This document shows, in pieces, positions 59,038 to 64,000 of a DNA stretch of 64,000 nucleotides (within the stretch, counting starts at the first letter, position 1; each line of letters begins with the position of its first letter). Source of the stretch: Sphingomonas sp. YR710 (GTDB lineage Bacteria; Pseudomonadota; Alphaproteobacteria; Sphingomonadales; Sphingomonadaceae); assembly GCF_900101455.1 (NCBI RefSeq), contig NZ_FMZJ01000001.1, positions 124,001 to 188,000 on the forward strand, given 5' to 3'. Position numbers and translations under genes: made by a program. Under the pieces are notes generated by a model, which saw only the letters and a program-made list of their open reading frames with translations, made no database searches and was not told the DNA's origin.

Positions 59038-59972
59038 TAGCCGAACCGGAATTGTGAGCCGATCGCTTGGTGGATGCGGGCATTTTCGTCAATGAAATCC
59101 TGCAGCCATTCGTGCAGGCCCCGCGCGAAAATCTGATCGATCGAGATCCGATCGAGCGTGCTCTGGCGCAGTCGCGCGAGCCGGTCGGCCTCGCCCTGAA
59201 GGCCGGTGCGCTTGCCGATCGCGTTGAGATGGGCAACCGCCTCGTCGGACGATGCCGCGAGCGAGCGTGGCAGCTCCTTCCTGAGCGCGAGCAGCTCCGC
59301 CACCAACCAGGGCTTCAGCCCTTCGCTATAGAGCCAGCGATAGGCGGTGACGGCCGACACCGTGTGCAGGATCGTGGTCCATTGATCGCGATCGAGCTGC
59401 CCGCCCACCCGGTCGCCCTCAGGTAGCAGCAGGTGATATTTCACGTCGATCAGGCGCGCCGTATTGTCGGCCCGTTCGATCGCCGCGCCGAGCCCGATGA
59501 AGCTATAGGCTTCGTTGCGCAGCATACGGTGCAACGCGCCTTCAAACCCGCGCGTCTCGGCCCGGATAGTTTCGACGATCGCGAGGGTCGCCTGGCTGTT
59601 GCCGGTGGTGCCGCGTCCGCGCAGGCCCAGCCAGGCGCGATTGATCGCCTCCCAGGCATCGCGGCTGAGCGCGGTGCGCACCGACTTGGCATTGCTGCGC
59701 GCCGCATCAAGGCAGGATCGGATCGAGTTCGGGTTGTTCGCCGCCAGCGTCAGATAGCGGCTGATATTGAGCGGAGAGCGCGATTCGCCGGTCAGATCGA
59801 AATCATAATCGGCGGATGCGACAAGCAAGGCGCTATCCCACGCGGCCTGGCCGGCGGGGCGGGGCGAGAGGGCATCGAGACGGATGGTTGCTTCTATCAG
59901 GCGTGCGGTGAATTCAGCACGCTCGACATAGCGGCCGATCCAGTAGAGCGAGCTGGCGGTACGGGAAAGCAT
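59037..59972 (-). CDS. Alpha-E domain protein (DUF403)
   Basis: A 311-residue all-helical protein. MLSRTASSLYWIGRYVERAE is the signature N-terminus of the alpha-E domain, and FIGLGAAIERADNTARLID, with its Glu/Arg pair, is the second conserved helix. It is found almost always beside a circularly permuted ATP-grasp protein and a transglutaminase, as here: four bases from the former and one base overlapping the latter. Its biochemical role has not been established as far as I know. Confidence 0.95.
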   Translation of the reverse strand: MLSRTASSLYWIGRYVERAEFTARLIEATIRLDALSPRPAGQAAWDSALLVASADYDFDLTGESRSPLNISRYLTLAANNPNSIRSCLDAARSNAKSVRTALSRDAWEAINRAWLGLRGRGTTGNSQATLAIVETIRAETRGFEGALHRMLRNEAYSFIGLGAAIERADNTARLIDVKYHLLLPEGDRVGGQLDRDQWTTILHTVSAVTAYRWLYSEGLKPWLVAELLALRKELPRSLAASSDEAVAHLNAIGKRTGLQGEADRLARLRQSTLDRISIDQIFARGLHEWLQDFIDENARIHQAIGSQFRFG

Positions 59973-59976
59973 GCGA

Positions 59977-61425
59977 TCAGCCCTCCCTTCTGTTGCTATT
60001 GGCGAGGATCAGGCTGTCCTTGGTGCCGCCCCCCTGGCTGCTGTTGACGACCAGCGATCCTTCGCGCAGCGCAACGCGGGTCAGGCCGCCTGGCGTTATG
60101 GTGACACCGTTCGCCCCCGACAGCACAAACGGCCGGAAGTCGACATGGCGCGGCGCCACACCGCGCTCGGTGAGCGTGGGTACGGTCGACAGCGCAAGTG
60201 TCGGCTGTGCGATATAGCGTTGCGGCTCGGCGATCAGGGCCGCGCGGAAATCCTCGATCTGCTGCCGGGATGCCGTCGGGCCGACGAGCATGCCATAGCC
60301 GCCGGATCCATCGACAAGTTTGACGACCAGCTTCTCCAGATTGTCGAGCGTGTATTTCAGCGCCTGCGGCTCGCGGCAGCGATAGGTTTCGACATTGGGC
60401 AGCTTGGCGTCACCGCCAGAGTAATATTTCACGATTTCAGGCATATAGCTATAGATTGCCTTATCGTCGGCGATGCCGGTGCCCGGCGCGTTCACCAATG
60501 CGACATTGCCAGCCATATAAGCGGCGATCAATCCGGGTACTCCGAGCAGTGAATCCGGCTTGAATACCAGCGGATCGATATAGTCATCGTCGATCCGGCG
60601 ATAGATCACGTCGACCTTCACCCGCCCTTCGATCGTGCCCATCCAGACCTGATCGTCATCGACTTCAAGATCGGCGGCCTCGACGAGCTCGATCCCCATC
60701 GAGTCGGCGAGGAAACTGTGCTCGTAAAAGGCGGAATTATAATGGCCGGGCGTCAGGAGTACGCAGACTGGGCTGTTGCCCGATGGACGCGGCGCCACCG
60801 ACTGCAGGGTTTCGAGCAGGGAATCGGGATAGGAATCGATCGGGCGGACCGCGAACTGCTCGAACAGTTCGGGGCATAGCCGAAGCATCGCTTCGCGATT
60901 TTCAAGCATATAGGAGACGCCCGACGGGGTGCGGGCATTGTCCTCAAGTACCCAGAAGTCGTCCGGGCCGGTCCGCACCAGATCGATCCCGCAAATATGC
61001 GCGAAGATGTCATGCGGTGGCCGGGCACCGGCCAGCATCGGGCGAAATTGCGGATTGCCCAGGATCAGCTCTTCGGGAACGATGCCGTCCTTGATGATCT
61101 TTCGCGCGCCATAAACGTCAGCGAGGAATGCGTTGATGGCCTGGACCCGTTGCACCAGGCCTTCCGAAAGGTTGGACCATTCCCGATCGGTGAAAACGCG
61201 CGGCACGATATCGAAGGGAATGATCCGTTCGGCGGATTCGTCTTCGCCATATACGGCAAAGGTGATGCCCAATTGTCGGAATGCCGATTCCGCTGCCTTT
61301 TGACGCCGATCGAGCTCGGCTGCCGGGGTGGTTTTGATCCAGTTCGCAAGTTCGGCAAATTCCGGCCTGCCCGCCGGATCTCCCGGTGTCCCCATGATCT
61401 CGTCGAAAGCGGGTGTCTTCGGCAT
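59977..61425 (-). CDS. Circularly permuted type 2 ATP-grasp protein (DUF404/407)
   Basis: A 482-residue protein with permuted ATP-grasp order. RIIPFDIVPRVFTDREWSNL begins the first conserved block, and FWVLEDNARTPSGVSYMLEN and VDVIYRRIDDDYIDPL hold acidic metal- and nucleotide-binding residues. YKFVNKPVDGSGGYG-type sequence appears here as VVKLVDGSGGYGMLVG. It is predicted to form an amide or peptide bond using ATP. The ATG at 61425 lies five bases after GGAG. It is the first gene of the three-gene unit. Confidence 0.94.
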   Translation of the reverse strand: MPKTPAFDEIMGTPGDPAGRPEFAELANWIKTTPAAELDRRQKAAESAFRQLGITFAVYGEDESAERIIPFDIVPRVFTDREWSNLSEGLVQRVQAINAFLADVYGARKIIKDGIVPEELILGNPQFRPMLAGARPPHDIFAHICGIDLVRTGPDDFWVLEDNARTPSGVSYMLENREAMLRLCPELFEQFAVRPIDSYPDSLLETLQSVAPRPSGNSPVCVLLTPGHYNSAFYEHSFLADSMGIELVEAADLEVDDDQVWMGTIEGRVKVDVIYRRIDDDYIDPLVFKPDSLLGVPGLIAAYMAGNVALVNAPGTGIADDKAIYSYMPEIVKYYSGGDAKLPNVETYRCREPQALKYTLDNLEKLVVKLVDGSGGYGMLVGPTASRQQIEDFRAALIAEPQRYIAQPTLALSTVPTLTERGVAPRHVDFRPFVLSGANGVTITPGGLTRVALREGSLVVNSSQGGGTKDSLILANSNRREG

Positions 61426-61608
61426 AAGCTCCGCATGTTTTCTTGTGTACGAGGCCAATGTTGCAACGCTTTGTTGCGCTGCACAAGGGACTATCGAGAG
61501 ATCGTAATTCAGATTGTGCCGGTTGCAATCCCTCTCCGGTCGAACGTCCGGTCGTGGCGTTCGTTCCGATCATCTAAAGTGTTCGAGTTATTGGATAATA
61601 TAAAAACG

Positions 61609-61640
61609 AAAGGCCCGCGAAACTGATCGCGAGCCTTCGA
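61609..61640 (-). terminator. Terminator between ctrA and the ATP-grasp gene
   Basis: Arms AAGGC-CGCG and CGCG-GCCTT form a stem-loop 3' of ctrA, and on the minus strand a CGTTTTTA tract follows. It ends the ctrA transcript and insulates the downstream ATP-grasp cluster. Confidence 0.75.
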
Positions 61641-61675
61641 ATCTTTTGGTTGTCCTCGCCGTTCGTGCGCGATCG

Positions 61676-62377
61676 TCACGCGACCTGGGCAATTTCCATG
61701 TCTTCCGGATCGCGTAGTACGTAGCCGCGGCCCCATACTGTCTCGATATAATTGTCGCCGCCGCAGGCCAGACTCAGTTTCTTGCGCAGCTTGCAGATGA
61801 AGACGTCGATGATCTTGAGTTCGGGCTCGTCCATCCCGCCATAAAGATGGTTGAGGAACATTTCCTTGGTGAGGGTAGTGCCTTTGCGGAGCGACAGCAG
61901 CTCCAGCATCGCATATTCCTTGCCGGTCAGATGCACGCGCGCGGTATCGACCTCGACGGTCTTCGCATCCAGATTGACGGCGATCTTGCCCGTCCGGATC
62001 ACCGACTGGCTGTGGCCCTTCGAACGGCGCACGATCGCATGGATACGGGCGACCAGTTCTTCGCGGTGGAAAGGCTTGGTGACGTAATCGTCGGCGCCGA
62101 AGCCCAGCGCGCGAACCTTGGAATCCATTTCGCCGATACCGGAAAGGATCATCACCGGCGTCTGCACCTTGGCGGTGCGCAATTTCTTGAGCACGTCATA
62201 TCCGTGCATGTCGGGCAAGTTGAGATCGAGCGCGATGATATCGTAATCATAGAGCTTACCGAGATCGAGGCCTTCCTCGCCAAGATCGGTTGTATAGACA
62301 TTGAAACCCTCGGATCCCAGCATCAGCTCGATGCTCTTCGCCGTTGTGGGATCATCCTCGATCAGCAAAACCCGCAT
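61676..62377 (-). CDS. ctrA: Cell-cycle response regulator CtrA
   Basis: A 233-residue OmpR-type regulator. The receiver domain (1-120) has the phosphoacceptor Asp51 in [10 protein letters not shown] and the Lys of [11 protein letters not shown]. The DNA-binding winged helix (about 130-225) includes [16 protein letters not shown] and [15 protein letters not shown], nearly invariant in alphaproteobacterial CtrA. The start [16 protein letters not shown] fixes the ATG at 62377. The C-terminus ends IAQVA, with small residues as in the ClpXP-recognised CtrA tail. A CtrA-type box upstream suggests autoregulation. It controls polarity, motility and division genes in this class. Confidence 0.98.
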   Translation of the reverse strand: MRVLLIEDDPTTAKSIELMLGSEGFNVYTTDLGEEGLDLGKLYDYDIIALDLNLPDMHGYDVLKKLRTAKVQTPVMILSGIGEMDSKVRALGFGADDYVTKPFHREELVARIHAIVRRSKGHSQSVIRTGKIAVNLDAKTVEVDTARVHLTGKEYAMLELLSLRKGTTLTKEMFLNHLYGGMDEPELKIIDVFICKLRKKLSLACGGDNYIETVWGRGYVLRDPEDMEIAQVA

Positions 62378-62468
62378 ATCTAACCCCTGCCATGTGTCAG
62401 AGCGATGTCGTTTCCCCGCGGCCTCGCTCACCACTGTGATTAACCATTAACGTTATGGAGGCAAAAGG

Positions 62469-62483
62469 TTAAAACCGACTTAA
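62469..62483. promoter_or_regulatory. CtrA-binding box TTAA-N7-TTAA
   Basis: An exact TTAA-N7-TTAA match 92-106 bases upstream of the ctrA start. A nearby TTAACCATTAAC (62440-62451) gives additional half-sites. In Caulobacter CtrA controls its own gene through such boxes; autoregulation here is inferred. Confidence 0.8.
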
Positions 62484-62534
62484 GGTTCACTGCGGTTTTT
62501 ACTTAGGTAGCGATTTTATTAACGCAGCCTGACC

Positions 62535-62574
62535 AAAAAAAACGGTGGCGAACCGAAGCCCCGCCACCGTTTTT
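62535..62574. terminator. Bidirectional terminator near the ctrA promoter
   Basis: CGGTGGCG and CGCCACCG form a stem flanked by eight A on one side and five T on the other. It can terminate the gene at 62598-63026 on the minus strand before the ctrA promoter region. Confidence 0.88.
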
Positions 62575-62597
62575 CGCTAAAAACCGTGAGTTTTGCG

Positions 62598-63026
62598 TCA
62601 AAGCGCAACCGTCATGGGCAGTTCGGACGTGGCGGTCTCCGATTTCTGCGTGCGCAACTTGGTAATGTTATCGCGCGCCTTGTCGATCTGCTCATGGGCA
62701 ACAATGGAAATATCATCTGCCGCCTGGCGCAACTTTTCGCGACTGACGGCTGCCGCCTTCGCGATTCGGTCCCGACCGAGGAACAGCGCTACACCAGCTG
62801 CGGTGACTGTCGCGATCGCGGTTACCGCGATCGATATAGTCTTGCCGTTGACGGGCACCGACCGAACAGCAGAGCGGGTGCGGCGGCCCAGGCTGCGAAC
62901 GGCAGCCGTGGCATCGTCACGAACCGAAGCTGCACGGCGGAGCGCTGTCGGCGAAGCGGGTGCCGCTTTCGCGCGCGGTGTCCTTTTTGCGGCGCCGGCG
63001 GGCCGCGAGCGGGTGGTGGTGGCCAT
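62598..63026 (-). CDS. Small membrane protein of unknown function
   Basis: A 142-residue protein. The N-terminal about 60 residues are Ala/Arg/Lys/Thr-rich and probably disordered (TRSRPAGAAKRTPRAKAAP). One membrane segment follows at about residues 65-82 (ISIAVTAIATVTAAGVAL). The C-terminal half is a predicted helix rich in Lys, Asp and Glu (KLRQAADDISIVAHEQIDK). The second ATG of an ATG-ATG pair is chosen because GGAGG lies five bases before it. I recognise no family. Confidence 0.75.
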   Translation of the reverse strand: MATTTRSRPAGAAKRTPRAKAAPASPTALRRAASVRDDATAAVRSLGRRTRSAVRSVPVNGKTISIAVTAIATVTAAGVALFLGRDRIAKAAAVSREKLRQAADDISIVAHEQIDKARDNITKLRTQKSETATSELPMTVAL

Positions 63027-63152
63027 CATTTCCTCCATTGAGATACGCTGGGTTAAACACCCGGACGGCGAGCGGGGTTCCGCCATTTCGACGAAAGGCG
63101 GCCGGACGTTGGCTGGTGCCGATCAACTGGTTGGTGTATCTGCTTTGTTCCG

Positions 63153-64000
63153 ATGGCACAGCCCGAGATCATGCCGGTTCAGACTCCGCTTCAGGAGCGC
63201 AAGATCATCCATATCGACATGGATGCCTTCTACGCTTCGGTCGAACAGCGCGACGATCCCGTGCTGCGCGGCAAGCCGGTGGCGGTGGGCGGTTCGCGCG
63301 AACGGGGTGTCGTGGCGGCGGCCAGCTATGAAGCTCGCGCCTATGGGGTGCGATCGGCAATGGCCTCCTCCGTCGCGCGCCGGCGCTGCGCGGACCTGAT
63401 CTTCGTGAAGCCACGCTTCGAGGTCTATCGGGCCGTATCGCGGCAGATCCAGGCGATCTTCGCCGATTATACCGACCTGATCGAGCCGCTGTCGCTCGAC
63501 GAGGCCTATCTCGACGTGACCGCGAATCATCGTGGGATCGGATCGGCGACCGAGATTGCCAAGGAGATCCGCGCACGGATCAAGGCGGAAACCGGCCTGA
63601 CCGCGTCCGCCGGCGTATCCTACAACAAATTCATCGCCAAACTCGCCTCCGACCACAACAAGCCCGATGGCCTGTGCGTCGTGCGCCCGGCGCAGGGACC
63701 CGATTTCATCGCGAAGATCCCGATCGGGCGCTTCCATGGCGTGGGGCCGGTGACGGCGAAGCGGATGGAAAAGCTCGGCATCCATGATGGCGCTGACCTG
63801 CGCCGTTGCAGCCGGGAGTTCCTGTCGCAGCAATTCGGCAAATCGGGCGACTATTATTATCTTGCTGCGCGCGCGATGGACCATCGCGCGGTCCGCCCCG
63901 ATCGCACCCGCAAGTCGATCGGTTCGGAAAACACCTTCTTCCGCGATCTGACCGCGCATGACGATCTGGTCGCGGCGCTCGCGGAGTCGGCGGGCATCGT
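63153..64000 (+). CDS. dinB: DNA polymerase IV (Y family), 3'-truncated
   Basis: At least 282 residues of an error-prone translesion polymerase; the gene runs off the right edge. IIHIDMDAFYASVEQRDDP holds the first catalytic Asp residues, and EPLSLDEAYLDVT the Asp-Glu pair. ASAGVSYNKFIAKLASDHNK and GRFHGVGPVTAKRMEKLGI (thumb helix-hairpin-helix) are typical of DinB. The start is either the ATG at 63153 or the in-frame ATG at 63171; neither has a strong ribosome-binding site. It is divergent from the small membrane protein gene. Confidence 0.96.
   Translation, partial: MAQPEIMPVQTPLQERKIIHIDMDAFYASVEQRDDPVLRGKPVAVGGSRERGVVAAASYEARAYGVRSAMASSVARRRCADLIFVKPRFEVYRAVSRQIQAIFADYTDLIEPLSLDEAYLDVTANHRGIGSATEIAKEIRARIKAETGLTASAGVSYNKFIAKLASDHNKPDGLCVVRPAQGPDFIAKIPIGRFHGVGPVTAKRMEKLGIHDGADLRRCSREFLSQQFGKSGDYYYLAARAMDHRAVRPDRTRKSIGSENTFFRDLTAHDDLVAALAESAGI

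Overview
The window is GC-rich, gene-dense chromosomal DNA from an alphaproteobacterium. It most likely comes from Sphingomonadales (Sphingomonas or a close relative). Supporting evidence: three proteins with the PEPxxWA-type exosortase sorting tail; the cell-cycle regulator CtrA preceded by a TTAA-N7-TTAA box; the alphaproteobacterial ctaB / small ORF / ctaG / ctaE order; and the typical protein sequences of the str-S10-spc ribosomal cluster. No rRNA, tRNA, CRISPR array or prophage was recognised. Species identity was not tested.

Layout. 1-5110: the aa3 cytochrome c oxidase locus, with ctaD cut by the left edge, then ctaB, a 43-residue membrane ORF, ctaG, ctaE, a DUF983 protein and SURF1. 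5330-16659: mixed housekeeping genes (mannose-6-phosphate isomerase, NUDIX hydrolase, M20 peptidase, RNA helicase, aminotransferase/DedA pair, alpha/beta hydrolase, hslVU, DUF486 protein), with palindromic repeats in the gaps. 16707-19592: three consecutive PEP-CTERM proteins. 19731-29852: M28 peptidase, UspA, pyruvate dehydrogenase E2, a thioesterase and E3, a tiny His/Arg/Asp-rich secreted protein, D,D-carboxypeptidase, two L,D-transpeptidase-type proteins, a cation efflux protein and cutA.

29849-36304 is the most accessory-looking part. It holds an IS5-family insertion sequence abutting cutA, two small orphan genes, a three-gene SDR operon whose middle member lacks the canonical catalytic motifs, and an amidohydrolase with a perfect 28-bp operator-like palindrome upstream. 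The LprI-like gene closes this part.

36585-53122 is one long ribosomal cluster on the + strand: rpsL, rpsG, fusA, tuf, rpsJ, then rplC through rplO, secY and adk. It is compact, with many 0-12 base gaps and short overlaps. Exceptions are structured spacers after tuf, after rpsJ, after rpmD and before secY. The alpha operon (rpsM-rpsK-rpoA-rplQ) does not follow adk. 53163-55686 holds a terminator, a small membrane ORF, gdhA and a lipoprotein.

55707-61425 (minus strand) carries a GNAT acetyltransferase, sppA, and a tightly coupled trio of transglutaminase-like, alpha-E and circularly permuted ATP-grasp proteins. This trio is a widespread but poorly characterised candidate peptide- or amide-forming system, and the transglutaminase seems to lack its catalytic histidine. 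The right end has ctrA, a small membrane protein and the 5' part of DNA polymerase IV.
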